This document shows positions 49,076 through 61,082 of a stretch of DNA of 64,000 nucleotides, piece after piece. Positions within the stretch are counted from its first letter, which is position 1, and every line of letters starts with the position of its first letter. The notes below the pieces were generated by a model. The model had not been told where the DNA came from, searched no databases, and worked only from the letters and a program-made list of their open reading frames with translations. This DNA is from an uncultured Thermoanaerobaculia bacterium (GTDB taxonomy: Bacteria; Acidobacteriota; Thermoanaerobaculia; Multivoradales; Multivoraceae). The position numbers and the translations under genes were made by a program. The stretch spans positions 593,136 through 657,135 of the forward strand of contig OX638294.1 of the NCBI GenBank assembly GCA_951812325.1, read 5' to 3'.

Positions 49076-49963
49076 ATGCGATCCAGATTCCACACGATTG
49101 TCTTCGTTCCCCACTCCCGCAAGCGGACGCGGCAGTTTCGCGTCAGCAGCCGCTGGTTGACAACCGTGGCCACGGCGGCGGCCCTCGTCCTGGGGTTCGC
49201 CGGCTGGGTCACCGTCGCCAAGGTGCGATCGGCGGTGGAACTCCGCGAGCTCGCCCGCATCGAGCGCGAGAACGACCAGCTGCGGCGTGCGAACGCCTCG
49301 TTCGAGACGAGTATCTCCCGCCTGCAGCAGGCGCTGAGCGACGCCGAGGACCGCACCCGCGACCTCGCCATCATGGCCAGCCTTGAGCAGATGGTAGCCG
49401 GTGAACCGCAAAGCCGCCCGTCCGAGACCGGCGCCGGCGGCGCCTACCGGAGTCCCCCCCTGACCAACGGTCACGACCTGTCCGTGCTCGAAGCCCGAGC
49501 CTCCCGGCTCGACGGCCAGCTCGACGAGGTGAAGGGGGCCGTGGAGAATCGGCTTCTCCTGCTCCGCTCGACGCCCATGATCTCGCCGGTGCATGGCGTG
49601 ATCAACAGCGGCTTCGGCTTCCGCCGCGATCCGATCACCGGGCAGAGCGCCCACCACGACGGCATCGACATCTCGGCCGACCGCGGTCAGCCGGTGCTGG
49701 CCACGGCAGACGGCGTCGTCGCCCGGGCCGAAAGGGCAGGCAACCTGGGCCGGGCGGTCTACCTGGTCCATCGCTTCGGCTACGAGACGCGCTTCGGCCA
49801 CCTGTCGAGAATTCTGGTTGAAGAAGGTCAGGAGGTCCGGCGCGGCGACACGTTGGGATGGGTCGGCAACTCCGGGCGGGCGACCGGCTACCACCTGCAC
49901 TATGAGGTCCGGCGCGGCGGCGACAGCCTCGACCCGTACCAATTCATGCGAGATCAGGGATAG
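49076..49963 (+). CDS. M23-family zinc metallopeptidase (LytM), membrane-anchored
   Basis: A 295-residue cell-wall hydrolase. An N-terminal transmembrane helix (about 27-50) is followed by a coiled coil (about 55-110; RIERENDQLRRANASFETSI) and a C-terminal LytM domain with the zinc motif HHDGID, the second His motif HLHYEV and surrounding GNSGRATGYH. Such enzymes cut peptidoglycan cross-links; whether this one is active is suggested by the intact zinc residues. ATG at 49076. Upstream of secA by 93 bp; the pair may form an operon. Confidence 0.92.
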   Translation: MRSRFHTIVFVPHSRKRTRQFRVSSRWLTTVATAAALVLGFAGWVTVAKVRSAVELRELARIERENDQLRRANASFETSISRLQQALSDAEDRTRDLAIMASLEQMVAGEPQSRPSETGAGGAYRSPPLTNGHDLSVLEARASRLDGQLDEVKGAVENRLLLLRSTPMISPVHGVINSGFGFRRDPITGQSAHHDGIDISADRGQPVLATADGVVARAERAGNLGRAVYLVHRFGYETRFGHLSRILVEEGQEVRRGDTLGWVGNSGRATGYHLHYEVRRGGDSLDPYQFMRDQG

Positions 49964-50056
49964 CCGCCTCCTTCCCCGGGCACTCACGGCGCTGCGAATC
50001 ACCAGAGTGTCCGGCGGCGCCGGTCCCCGCCCGCCCCACACACTGGAACGAAGTCG

Positions 50057-52915
<2,859 letters not shown>

Positions 52916-52975
52916 GGGCCTTCAGCGCGAAGACGCACGACGTCGCGAGGTTTCGCGAAGTTGATAGCGTTCGGC

Positions 52976-54457
52976 ATGGAAACGCCGGATACCGGGGGTG
53001 AAAGCCCCGCACTCGCCCTCACCTTCGACGATGTCCTTCTGGCCCCGGGCCTGTCGGAGGTGCACCCGAACGACGTCAGCCTCGATACCCGCGTCACCCG
53101 CGGGATCGAACTGAACATTCCGCTCATCTCGGCCGCGATGGACACCGTGACCGAGGCCGAGTTGGCGATCGCACTCGCCCAGGAAGGCGGGATCGGCGTG
53201 ATCCACAAGAACCTGTCGCTCGACGCCCAGGCCACGGAAGTCGACCGGGTCAAGCGCTCCGAGGCCGGCATGATCGTCAACCCGATCACGATTCGGCCCG
53301 AGCAGCGCATTCGCGATGCGCTCGACCTGATGGCCCGCTACAAGATCTCGGGAGTCCCGGTGACCGACCGCGACGGCCACCTGGTCGGCATCCTGACCAA
53401 CCGCGACCTGCGGTTCGAGACGAACACGAGCCTGCCCGTGTCGGACCTGATGACGCGCAAGAACCTGGTGACGGTTCCGGAAGGAACGACCCTCGACCAG
53501 GCCAAGGCCCAGCTCCACCGCCACCGGATCGAGAAGCTCCTGGTCGTGGACGACGACGGCAACCTGAAGGGCCTGATCACGGTCAAGGACATCCAGAAGA
53601 TGATGCAGTACCCGATCGCCTGCAAGGACGACCTCGGCCGCCTGCGGGTGGCGGCGGCAGTCGGCGCCGGCGGCGACTACCTGGAACGGGCCCGCGAACT
53701 CGCGGCGGCCCAGGCCGATGTGCTCGTGGTGGACTCCTCCCACGCCCACAGCCGCGGCGTCCTCGATGCGACCGCCCGGATCCGTGACGCGCTGCCCGAC
53801 GCTCAACTCCTGGTCGGCAACGTGGCGACGGCCCAGGGCGCCCGCGCGCTCGCGGAGCGGGGCGCAGACGGGATCAAGGTCGGCATCGGACCCGGCAGCA
53901 TCTGCACCACACGTGTCGTCACGGGCGCCGGCATGCCCCAGGTCACGGCGATCCGTGACGCCGCCGGCGCGGCCGGCGATCTGCCCATCATCGCCGACGG
54001 CGGCATCCGCTTCTCGGGCGACCTGACCAAGGCGCTGGCCTGCGGCGCTCACGGCGTGATGGTCGGTTCCCTGCTCGCGGGCACCGAGGAAAGCCCCGGC
54101 GAGACGATCCTCTATCAGGGCCGCAGCTACAAGGCGTATCGGGGCATGGGCTCCCTGTCCGCGATGGCCGAAGGCGGCGCCGAGCGGTACTTCCAGTCGG
54201 ACGATCAGCCGCTGTCGAAGCTGGTGCCGGAGGGCATCGAGGGAATGGTCCCCCACAAGGGCAGCGTGCACCAGGTCATCGCCCAACTGACCGGCGGCCT
54301 GCGCGCTGGCATGGGCCTCTCCGGCTGCGGGAGCATCGGCGAACTGAGAACCTCCGCCCGCATGGTCCGGGTCACCGCCGCGGGCCAGAAGGAAGGCCAC
54401 GCCCACGACGTGGTGATCACGAAAGAGTCGCCCAACTACTGGGTCGACCGGAGCTGA
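52976..54457 (+). CDS. guaB: IMP dehydrogenase
   Basis: A 493-residue enzyme oxidising IMP to XMP in guanine nucleotide synthesis. The catalytic Cys is in [11 protein letters not shown], with [10 protein letters not shown] before it, and a CBS-domain pair is inserted around residues 95-205 ([20 protein letters not shown] and [13 protein letters not shown]). The N-terminus [14 protein letters not shown] is canonical. The ATG at 52976 is five bases downstream of a TAGCGT box and has no Shine-Dalgarno, consistent with a leaderless transcript. Confidence 0.97.
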   Translation: METPDTGGESPALALTFDDVLLAPGLSEVHPNDVSLDTRVTRGIELNIPLISAAMDTVTEAELAIALAQEGGIGVIHKNLSLDAQATEVDRVKRSEAGMIVNPITIRPEQRIRDALDLMARYKISGVPVTDRDGHLVGILTNRDLRFETNTSLPVSDLMTRKNLVTVPEGTTLDQAKAQLHRHRIEKLLVVDDDGNLKGLITVKDIQKMMQYPIACKDDLGRLRVAAAVGAGGDYLERARELAAAQADVLVVDSSHAHSRGVLDATARIRDALPDAQLLVGNVATAQGARALAERGADGIKVGIGPGSICTTRVVTGAGMPQVTAIRDAAGAAGDLPIIADGGIRFSGDLTKALACGAHGVMVGSLLAGTEESPGETILYQGRSYKAYRGMGSLSAMAEGGAERYFQSDDQPLSKLVPEGIEGMVPHKGSVHQVIAQLTGGLRAGMGLSGCGSIGELRTSARMVRVTAAGQKEGHAHDVVITKESPNYWVDRS

Positions 54458-54811
54458 CCGCGCGTCCCGGCGAGTACATGGCGGCCCTGCCGGCGGCCCG
54501 TTCCAATCCACCTCCACGGGACTTGTCGGCGAAGTCCCGGTGGTAGTCGCCGATTCGATCCTTCGATCGGGCCACGGCGGGCTAGCCCCGACTACGCCCG
54601 CGAGGAACTCCGCGCCGAGATCGCTTCTGGTCCGCTCCGGCCGGGCGAGGTCCGGTCCTCCTGTTTCGAATCCACGGTGATTTCGAAGCGCCGCCCGAAC
54701 TCTCCTACATCGATCAGCCTTTCCGTCGCGACATCTTCCCCCACCGGGACTCGCAGGCGTTTTCTCCCCTGGCTGGCTGACGTCAGCCTGATCGTGGTCC
54801 GGGGGGCCTCC
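54458..54811. other. 354-bp gap between convergent genes
   Basis: No gene recognised. A strong hairpin lies 57 nt after guaB (see next entry). A 7-base inverted pair (GTAGTCG at 54543-54549 and CGACTAC at 54589-54595) encloses further small stems (TTCGATC/TCGATCGG), giving a nested structure. A decayed reading frame near 54610-54780 has protein-like content but no start and no clear homologue. Confidence 0.4.
54514..54543 (+). terminator. Hairpin ending the guaB transcript, no U-tract
   Basis: Core arms CGGGACTT (54517-54524) and AAGTCCCG (54532-54539) pair perfectly around a 7-nt loop; with one bulge the stem extends to 54514-54543. It is well placed to stop or stabilise guaB mRNA but lacks a T-run. 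Confidence 0.5.
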
Positions 54812-56038
54812 TCACCACGCCCTGGGATCGAGGGCGCAGGGCAACGGTGTGAGATTCGTCATGCCGGCCCGGGTAACCACGACCAGGTCCTCCAGCCGCA
54901 CGCCCCATCCGGCTTCCGGATCGTAGAGCCCGGGTTCGATCGTCACGACGTCGCCGGCCCGGAGTTCCTCCGTGCCCGGCCCGCTTTCCCGGAAGCTGGG
55001 CAGTTCGTGCAGTTCGTAGCCGACGCCGTGGCCGAGCAGGTGGAAGTAACCCGTTTGCGCGCCCGGATTCCTGTCGGGCGCCTTGAAGCCCGCATTCTCG
55101 ACCAGGCGGCAGACGCGCTCGTGCAGGGTCCATCCCCGCACGCCGGGCCGAACGGCCTCGAGACTCGTCTCGAGCGCTTCCAGCACGAGGCCGTGCGCTC
55201 GCACCAGGTTCTCCGGCGGCTCGCCGACGCAGAAGGTCCTCGTACAGTCGGCGAAGAGGAGGCCCCTCGGGAACAGGTCGACGACGACGGACTCGCCTGC
55301 CCTGAGAACCCGTTCCGGGGCGCCAGTGCTGTGGCCGGTCGCTCCCTCCTCCGCCGGCGCGACAATCGAGCTCTCGGGCTGTTCCAGGCCGTGGCCGGCG
55401 AACACCTGAGCCGCAAGCCCCTTGACCCGGGCCACGGTAAGACGCTCCTCCGCGAACCACAGCTCCTCACCCGTTCGGATCGAGCAGCCGGCCAGCATCC
55501 GCGCCACCGATTGGAAAGCCTCGACCGTTGCTCTCGCGGCGGCGGCAATCCCCTCGATCTCGCTCCCGGTCTTCGTCCGACGGAGCGCCAGCATCACTCG
55601 GCGTCCCGAGACAGGCTTCCATCCGCCTTGTTCCAGCGTCCCCGCCATTGCCAGGGCAGCGCCCGCCGTCGGCCGGCCAGCAACCGCCACTCGACCCGGG
55701 ACGACGCCGGCCCGAGCGAATGCCGCCTTCACCGCCGCCGCGAGGATCTCGTCATGGCTCTTGCCCTCCTTGCGGAGCGACTCCATGTCGAAATCCGCCG
55801 GGTGCACGAGCTCGATACCCTCCGCCTCCGCCCGGGCCGCCTCCTCCCGCTCCATCGACGTGAAGTACGCGAGAAAGGCGCCACCGCCATGTGCCGCCAC
55901 GCAGGCGTCTCCAAGCCGGGCGCCGCCGACGAAGGGCAGCAGATCCGGGTCGCGGCTCGACCCGGCCATCACCAGGAGCGCCTCGGCGCCTTCTTCCGCA
56001 AGAAGCGATCCCAGGAACTCGCTGCGAGGCCAGACCAT
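54812..56038 (-). CDS. M24-family metallopeptidase (Xaa-Pro aminopeptidase-like)
   Basis: An approximately 408-residue pita-bread-fold peptidase. Metal-binding residues appear as the spaced Asp pair in DLFPRGLLFADCTRTF, the His in GHGVGYELHELP, and the two Glu in IEPGLYDPEAGWGVRLED, in the order typical of PepP/PepQ-type enzymes. An N-terminal creatinase-like domain is present but divergent. ATG at 56038 has AGAGG five bases upstream; a second ATG at 56071 extends it. Could be Xaa-Pro aminopeptidase or a dipeptidase; substrate is not readable. Confidence 0.85.
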   Translation of the reverse strand: MVWPRSEFLGSLLAEEGAEALLVMAGSSRDPDLLPFVGGARLGDACVAAHGGGAFLAYFTSMEREEAARAEAEGIELVHPADFDMESLRKEGKSHDEILAAAVKAAFARAGVVPGRVAVAGRPTAGAALAMAGTLEQGGWKPVSGRRVMLALRRTKTGSEIEGIAAAARATVEAFQSVARMLAGCSIRTGEELWFAEERLTVARVKGLAAQVFAGHGLEQPESSIVAPAEEGATGHSTGAPERVLRAGESVVVDLFPRGLLFADCTRTFCVGEPPENLVRAHGLVLEALETSLEAVRPGVRGWTLHERVCRLVENAGFKAPDRNPGAQTGYFHLLGHGVGYELHELPSFRESGPGTEELRAGDVVTIEPGLYDPEAGWGVRLEDLVVVTRAGMTNLTPLPCALDPRAW

Positions 56039-56145
56039 GCAGGCCTCTTCAGAGCTCCGGCGCTCGAACATCCGCCGGGACCCATCCCCACGTGACCGAC
56101 GCGCCGGGTACGAACCGAGCGGACCCGCCACGGGCGGCTGACGGG

Positions 56146-56242
56146 GTCGTCCCGGAAGGCCTGGAAGCGCCGGGACAGCGATCAGCAACTGTGCCTCACC
56201 ACCAAGGCTAGACGTGGTCGTCCAGGAAGGCCTGGAAGCGCC
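56146..56242 (-). repeat. 26-bp direct repeat copied from the end of trxA
   Basis: Two copies (56146-56171 and 56217-56242, 25 of 26 bases identical, offset 71 bp). The right copy encodes the last residues of thioredoxin (GRFQAFLDDHV); the left copy lies beyond the stop and would encode a similar tail. It looks like a duplication of the trxA 3' end. Confidence 0.65.
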
Positions 56243-56537
56243 CCTTCGGCGCCGCGCCGGTCATGCGACCGGCAATCTCGCCGTCCTTGAACAGGATGAA
56301 GTGCGGGATCCCCTGCACGCCGTAGCGCACGGCGACCTCCTGGGCATGGTCGACATCCAGCTTGGCGATCCTCACGCGGCCGCCGTACTCGTGCGCGAGC
56401 TCGTCGAGAACCGGCGCCACCATGCGGCAGGGGCCGCACCAGGTGGCCCAGAAGTCGACCAGAACCGGGCTGTCCGCGCCCAGTACCTGGTCCTCGAAGC
56501 TCTGACTGTCCACGTTGAAGATCTGTTCGCTTGCCAT
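56208..56537 (-). CDS. trxA: Thioredoxin
   Basis: A 109-residue disulfide oxidoreductase with the WCGPC active site (C34, C37) and cis-Pro GIPHF near residue 80. The N-terminus has no signal peptide, so it is cytoplasmic. ATG at 56537 has GAGGGA upstream. It lies between ribF and the M24 gene. The C-terminal end is partly duplicated just downstream. Confidence 0.95.
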   Translation of the reverse strand: MASEQIFNVDSQSFEDQVLGADSPVLVDFWATWCGPCRMVAPVLDELAHEYGGRVRIAKLDVDHAQEVAVRYGVQGIPHFILFKDGEIAGRMTGAAPKGRFQAFLDDHV

Positions 56538-56653
56538 GGGTTCGGTCCCTCTTCTCAGGTGTCATCGCGGCGCCCGCGCACGGCCGACGCGACTGGTTCG
56601 CGGTTCGCGCGCGATCGCGCAAACCTGTTCGGTTCGTTGGTTGGAGGCCGCAT

Positions 56654-57601
56654 TCAGCCGGAACTCTCAAGACGGCGAAAGTACTCCCGCGCCGCGTCGG
56701 CGTCACGTCCTATCTGCGCGGAAAGGTCCATCATCGACGAGAACAGCTTCTCCTCGCGAAGGTGCCGACAGAACGACAGCTCGACGCGCTCGCCATAGAC
56801 ATCGCTCGAAAAGTCCAGGATGTGGCTCTCGATCACCCGCCGGTAGTTCTCGTACACGGTCGGCCGGGTGCCGACGTTCGTCACGGACCGGAACGTCGCC
56901 TCGAAGCTGGGAAAATACACCTTGGTCACGTACACACCGTTGTGCGGGTAGAGCTCGCTCTCGGGCGCCAGGTTGATCGTCGGCCACCCGAGCCGCTGCC
57001 CCATCCGGTCGCCGCGGGCGATCGTGCCCGTCATTGTGTACGCACGTCCGAGCAGATCGTTCGCCTCGGCAATCCTGCCCTCCAGCACGAGGCTGCGGAT
57101 CCGGCTGCTCGACACCCGCTCGCCACCCGAACGCACTTCGTCGATCTCCACCGCCGCGAAGCCGCAGGACGCTCCCATCTCCTTGAGCAGCGCCATGTTG
57201 CCCTCACGCCGGCGGCCGAAGGTGAAGTTCGAGCCGACATAGAGCTCGGCAACCCCGAGCTGGCCATGCAGAAAGTCCCGCACGAACGATCGCGCCCGGG
57301 TGTTCGAGAACTCGTGCGAGAAGTGGATCGTGAGCACGTACTCGATGCCGGCGGCCGCCAGCAGGGCCTCCTTCTGGTCCTGGGTCACCAGCCGGGGCGG
57401 CGCTTCCTCCGGTCGAACGACACTCAGAGGATGCGGATCGAAGGTGATCACGGCAGAAGGAACGCCGACTTCCCGGCTCCGGCCGGTCACCATGTCCAGC
57501 ACGCTCTGCTGACCGATGTGGATGCCGTCGTAGTTGCCGATCGTGGCGATCACGCCACGCGGCAGTTCCGTCGACTTCATCGCGTCCCGGATCGCCGGCA
57601 T
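56654..57601 (-). CDS. ribF: Bifunctional riboflavin kinase / FAD synthetase
   Basis: A 315-residue enzyme making FMN and FAD. The N-terminal adenylyltransferase half has GNYDGIHIGQQ and the SSSRIRSL segment; the C-terminal kinase half has RLGWPTINL, the GVYVTKV strand and VESHILDF-like ending. The ATG and the stop of rimO overlap by one base (TGATG). It is 116 bp before trxA on the same strand. Confidence 0.95.
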   Translation of the reverse strand: MPAIRDAMKSTELPRGVIATIGNYDGIHIGQQSVLDMVTGRSREVGVPSAVITFDPHPLSVVRPEEAPPRLVTQDQKEALLAAAGIEYVLTIHFSHEFSNTRARSFVRDFLHGQLGVAELYVGSNFTFGRRREGNMALLKEMGASCGFAAVEIDEVRSGGERVSSSRIRSLVLEGRIAEANDLLGRAYTMTGTIARGDRMGQRLGWPTINLAPESELYPHNGVYVTKVYFPSFEATFRSVTNVGTRPTVYENYRRVIESHILDFSSDVYGERVELSFCRHLREEKLFSSMMDLSAQIGRDADAAREYFRRLESSG

Positions 57602-59079
57602 CAGGGATTCGCCCCCACCGTGGCCGGCGCGGCGGCAGGCGCCCCCTCCGGGGCGACGACCCGGCCCACCAGGTCGTCCGCGAAGGCATCGGTCACCTCG
57701 ACCTGCGCGAGCCCGCCCGCGACGATGTCGGCCAGCGACAGGCCGTTCGCGCCGTTGCCTGCATCGCGAGAGACGACGTCGTTGATCAGCACCCGGCCGT
57801 CGACGTCCGGCGCCATGCCCTGGTGCCGGGCACAGAGCAGGTGCTCCGTCTCCTCGCAGGGGCCCTCGATCAACATCGGCAGGGTCCTGCCGACGAAACG
57901 CCGGCGTCGTTCCAGGGCGATCTCCCGTTGCAACTCGAGCAACCGCTCCTTGCGCTCTTCCGCCACCCGCCGCGGTACCTGGTCCGGCAGCGCCGCCGAC
58001 GGCGTATCGCTCTCGCGGCTGTACAGGAACGCCCCGAGGTGGTCGAAGCGAACTTCGGCAACGAACTCGAGCAGGTCCTCGAAGGCCGCTTCGTCCTCCC
58101 CCGGGAAACCGACGATGAAGGTCGTGCGCAGGCTCACTTCGGGGTCGAGTTCGCGCGCCCGCTCGAAGATCCGTCGGTAGCGGTCGGCGGTTCCGCCCCG
58201 GCGCATCGCCCGCAGCATGCGCCGGTCGCTGTGTTGCAGCGGCATGTCGAGGTACGACGCGACCCGCGGCTCGGCCGCCATCAGCTCAAGCAGCGCGTCG
58301 TCGAGCGTGGTCGGGTAGGCGTAGAGGAACCGGATCCACTCGGCGTCCGTGCCCGCCAGCAGCGCCTCCACCAGGCGCGCAAGGCCATGGCGGCCGTACC
58401 CCAGATCCTCCCCGTACCGGGTCGTGTCCTGAGCGACGAGGACGAGTTCGCGCGCGCCGCGCGCCACGAGGTCGCGCGCCTCCGCCACCAGGCTGTCCGT
58501 TGTCCGGCTGCGCAACCGGCCCCGCCACACTGGAATGGCGCAGAAAGTGCAGGGGTTGTTGCATCCCTCCGCGACCTTGAGATACGCGTAGCCGCTCGTG
58601 GTGAGCAACCGGCTGTCCCGGTGGTCGAACACGAGGTGGGACGGCGAGGGGTCCGCGGCCGGCGCGCCGCCGAGCCGCACCAGGGAACCCACCTGCCGCA
58701 GCGAGTCGAGATCGACGAAGCCGTCGATCTCCGGGATCTCGGCCTGAAGTTCCTGGCCGTACCGGTTCGCCATGCAGCCCGCGACCAGGACCTTCCGGAC
58801 CGGCGCGCCGCGGTCCAACTTGCGGGCAGCGGCGTCCAGGATCGCGTCGACCGACTCTTCCCTGGCCTCGTCGATGAAGCCGCAGGTGTTCACGATGACC
58901 GTCTCCGCCTCGTCCAGATCCGCGACCAGCCGGTAGCCCTGGCGGTCCAGGACCCCGAGCATGATCTCGCTGTCGACGTGATTCTTGGCGCAACCGAGGC
59001 TGACCAGGCCTACCGCGACCCGGCGCCCCGGCCCACCGGACTGGCCGCCCGGCGCCGCCCTGCTCCCGGGGTTCGACAC
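57601..59079 (-). CDS. rimO: Ribosomal protein S12 methylthiotransferase RimO
   Basis: A roughly 492-residue radical SAM enzyme adding a methylthio group to Asp88 of S12. The first Fe-S cluster cysteines are in SLGCAKNHVDSE, VNTCGFID and VAGCMANRYG; the radical SAM triad is in CNNPCTFCAIP; a TRAM domain ends the protein. GTG at 59079 starts just after the acyl-CoA dehydrogenase stop; a longer frame starting inside that gene is less likely. Overlaps ribF by one base. Confidence 0.95.
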   Translation of the reverse strand: MSNPGSRAAPGGQSGGPGRRVAVGLVSLGCAKNHVDSEIMLGVLDRQGYRLVADLDEAETVIVNTCGFIDEAREESVDAILDAAARKLDRGAPVRKVLVAGCMANRYGQELQAEIPEIDGFVDLDSLRQVGSLVRLGGAPAADPSPSHLVFDHRDSRLLTTSGYAYLKVAEGCNNPCTFCAIPVWRGRLRSRTTDSLVAEARDLVARGARELVLVAQDTTRYGEDLGYGRHGLARLVEALLAGTDAEWIRFLYAYPTTLDDALLELMAAEPRVASYLDMPLQHSDRRMLRAMRRGGTADRYRRIFERARELDPEVSLRTTFIVGFPGEDEAAFEDLLEFVAEVRFDHLGAFLYSRESDTPSAALPDQVPRRVAEERKERLLELQREIALERRRRFVGRTLPMLIEGPCEETEHLLCARHQGMAPDVDGRVLINDVVSRDAGNGANGLSLADIVAGGLAQVEVTDAFADDLVGRVVAPEGAPAAAPATVGANP

Positions 59080-59086
59080 GGGCCGG

Positions 59087-60955
59087 CTACGAGGCGGCGG
59101 CCGCCGCCTGGCGCTGACGCGCCGACGGATCGAGTGCTGCCAGGAGTTCCTCGCGGCCGACATGCCGACCCTTCATCACGTCCTGGGCCGTGCTGTACTT
59201 CAGCGCGTCGTCGTTGTGCCACAGCTCGTGGAAGAGCTGCTTCACCCGCCGCCGCGACATGCGGCAGAACAGGTCGCAGAGCGCCGCCGACCGGGCGGCC
59301 GATTCGGCGCCGTTCTGCGCCTCGCTGTGGGCCCGCGAGATCGAGGCGGCCATCGCGAAGAGTTCGTTGACCACGTCCACGAGCCGGAACAGGAACATCT
59401 GGCGACGCTCCATCTTCTCGCGGTAAACGAGCATGCCGTGAAAGCTCTCGCGCGCCAGCTTGCGCGCCGCGCGATCGATGAAGCGGAGGTGCCGGGCGTG
59501 GCGACCGTACCCGGCGTAACGGGGCCAGCGACCCCACGCCAGCCACCGGGTCGGATACCACCAGGCGTAGAAGAAACCGATCTTCGGCAGCGCCGCCAGC
59601 TTGGCGCCGAACCCGGCCCGCTTGTCGATCAAAGCACCCGCGACCTGAAGGTGCTTGTCCACCGCCTCGCGCGCCATGATCAGGTGCATGATCTCGCTCG
59701 AGCCCTCGAAGATGCGGTTGATCCGGAAGTCGCGCATCATCCGCTCGATGCCGACCGGCTCCTCGCCGCGGTCGCGCAGCGAGGACTCCGTCTCGTAGCC
59801 GCGGCCGCCCCGCACCTGCATCGTCTCGTCGATGATCTGCCAGCCCCGCCAGGTGTTCCACTCCTTGCAGGCCGCGCTCTCCAGCCGCAGATCGAGCTTC
59901 TTGTTGTTCGACATGTGGCTGGCCAGCTTGACGATCGCTTCCATGGCGAAGCCGTAGGCCGCGATGTCCGAGATCTTCTGCGCGATCGCCTCGTGCCTGC
60001 CGATCGGCACGCCCCACTGAACCCGGCTGCTGCTGAACTCGCGCACCGCCTTCAGGCAGTACTTGGCGGCGCCGACCGAGCTGTTGGGGATCGACAGGCG
60101 GCCGTCATTCAACGTGGTCAGGGCGATCTTGAGACCCTTGCCCTCCTTGCCGATCAGGTTCTCCTTCGGCACCTTGACGTTGTCGAACTGGATGATCCCG
60201 TTGGCGAGCGCCCGCAGCCCCATGAAGTGGCAGCGCCGCTCCACCGTGACCCCTTCCCAGTCCGTTTCCACGACGAAGGAGCTGATCTTCTCCGTCGCGG
60301 GGTCCATCGCCATGACCACCAGGAGGCCGGCCTTGGTGCCGTTCGTGCACCACAGCTTGGTGCCGTTGAGCAGGTAGAAGTCGCCGTCCAGCACTGCCGT
60401 AGTCGACAGGCGCGCAGGATCGGAGCCCACCTCGTGCTCGGTCAGGGCGAAGGCGGAGATTTCGCCGGAGGCGCAGCGCGGCAGGTACTTCCGCTTGAGC
60501 TCCTCGGCGCCGAACAGATTGAGCGGCTGCGGCACGCCGATCGACTGGTGAGCCGACAGCAGAGCCGTCAGGTTGCCGTCGAAGGCGCCGATCAGCTCCA
60601 TCACCTGGGCGTACTCGACCTGGTCGAAGCCGAGCCCCCCGTACTCCGTCGGGATCTTCATGCCGAACGCCCCGAGCCTGGCGAGACCGTCGAGCACGTG
60701 GTCCGGGTAGTCCTCCGAGGCGTCGATTTCGATCGGATCGACCTCGTCCCGGAGAAAGTCGCTGAGCGCCGAGTAGAAGGACTCGAACTCCGGGCGCCAC
60801 TCGTCCCGCGTGGGATAGGGGTTGATCAGGTCGAAGCGGAAGTTGCCAAGGAACATCTCCTTCATGAAGGACGGGTTCTTCCACTCCTTCTCGCGGGATG
60901 CCTCGGCGACCGCACGGGCCTTCTCTTCGCTCACCCGAACCTGTTGCTGGCTCAT
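59087..60955 (-). CDS. Acyl-CoA dehydrogenase, long form with C-terminal extension
   Basis: A 622-residue FAD enzyme oxidising acyl-CoA in beta-oxidation. The catalytic domain has FALTEHEVGSDPARLSTTA, LWCTNGTKAGLLVVMAM and the C-terminal IFEGSSEIMHLIMAREAV motif; the active-site Glu is probably in the GRGYETESSLRDRG region, as in very-long-chain types. About 190 residues follow the core, a length typical of VLCAD/ACAD9-like enzymes, which dock to membranes. ATG at 60955 has GGAG eight bases upstream. Faces the acyl-CoA synthetase and acts in the same catabolic direction. Confidence 0.92.
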   Translation of the reverse strand: MSQQQVRVSEEKARAVAEASREKEWKNPSFMKEMFLGNFRFDLINPYPTRDEWRPEFESFYSALSDFLRDEVDPIEIDASEDYPDHVLDGLARLGAFGMKIPTEYGGLGFDQVEYAQVMELIGAFDGNLTALLSAHQSIGVPQPLNLFGAEELKRKYLPRCASGEISAFALTEHEVGSDPARLSTTAVLDGDFYLLNGTKLWCTNGTKAGLLVVMAMDPATEKISSFVVETDWEGVTVERRCHFMGLRALANGIIQFDNVKVPKENLIGKEGKGLKIALTTLNDGRLSIPNSSVGAAKYCLKAVREFSSSRVQWGVPIGRHEAIAQKISDIAAYGFAMEAIVKLASHMSNNKKLDLRLESAACKEWNTWRGWQIIDETMQVRGGRGYETESSLRDRGEEPVGIERMMRDFRINRIFEGSSEIMHLIMAREAVDKHLQVAGALIDKRAGFGAKLAALPKIGFFYAWWYPTRWLAWGRWPRYAGYGRHARHLRFIDRAARKLARESFHGMLVYREKMERRQMFLFRLVDVVNELFAMAASISRAHSEAQNGAESAARSAALCDLFCRMSRRRVKQLFHELWHNDDALKYSTAQDVMKGRHVGREELLAALDPSARQRQAAAAAS

Positions 60956-60988
60956 CGACTCGGCTCCTGTTGGCTGCAGACTGGCAGT

Positions 60989-61079
60989 GGTTTGTCCCGA
61001 CGCGCGGGGACGGTCGCCTCGGGACGCCGGACACGACGACCGGCTCCGCAGGTTCGTCCCGACGCGCGGGGACGGGCGC
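60989..61079. repeat. Pair of 29-bp palindromic repeats, 62 bp apart
   Basis: Copies at 60989-61017 and 61051-61079 agree at 27 of 29 bases. Each contains the inverted pair GTCCC and GGGAC (8 bases between). They occupy the short gap between the acyl-CoA dehydrogenase and hydantoinase B genes. Such paired palindromes resemble REP-type intergenic elements, but genome-wide copy number is not known here. Confidence 0.6.
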
Positions 61080-61082
61080 ATT

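Noticed and set aside
54655..54685. TTTCGAATCC resembling a tRNA T-loop
   Set aside because: The flanking bases do not form a T-stem, and no acceptor or anticodon arm can be folded around it.
54600..54790. Frame resembling a toxin or antitoxin remnant
   Set aside because: A few residues recalled ParD- or HipA-like sequences, but no start, no motif and no partner gene support it.
59080..59163. Longer start for rimO inside the acyl-CoA dehydrogenase gene
   Set aside because: The extra residues are Arg/Ser-rich shadow sequence and the GTG at 59079 fits the gene boundary.
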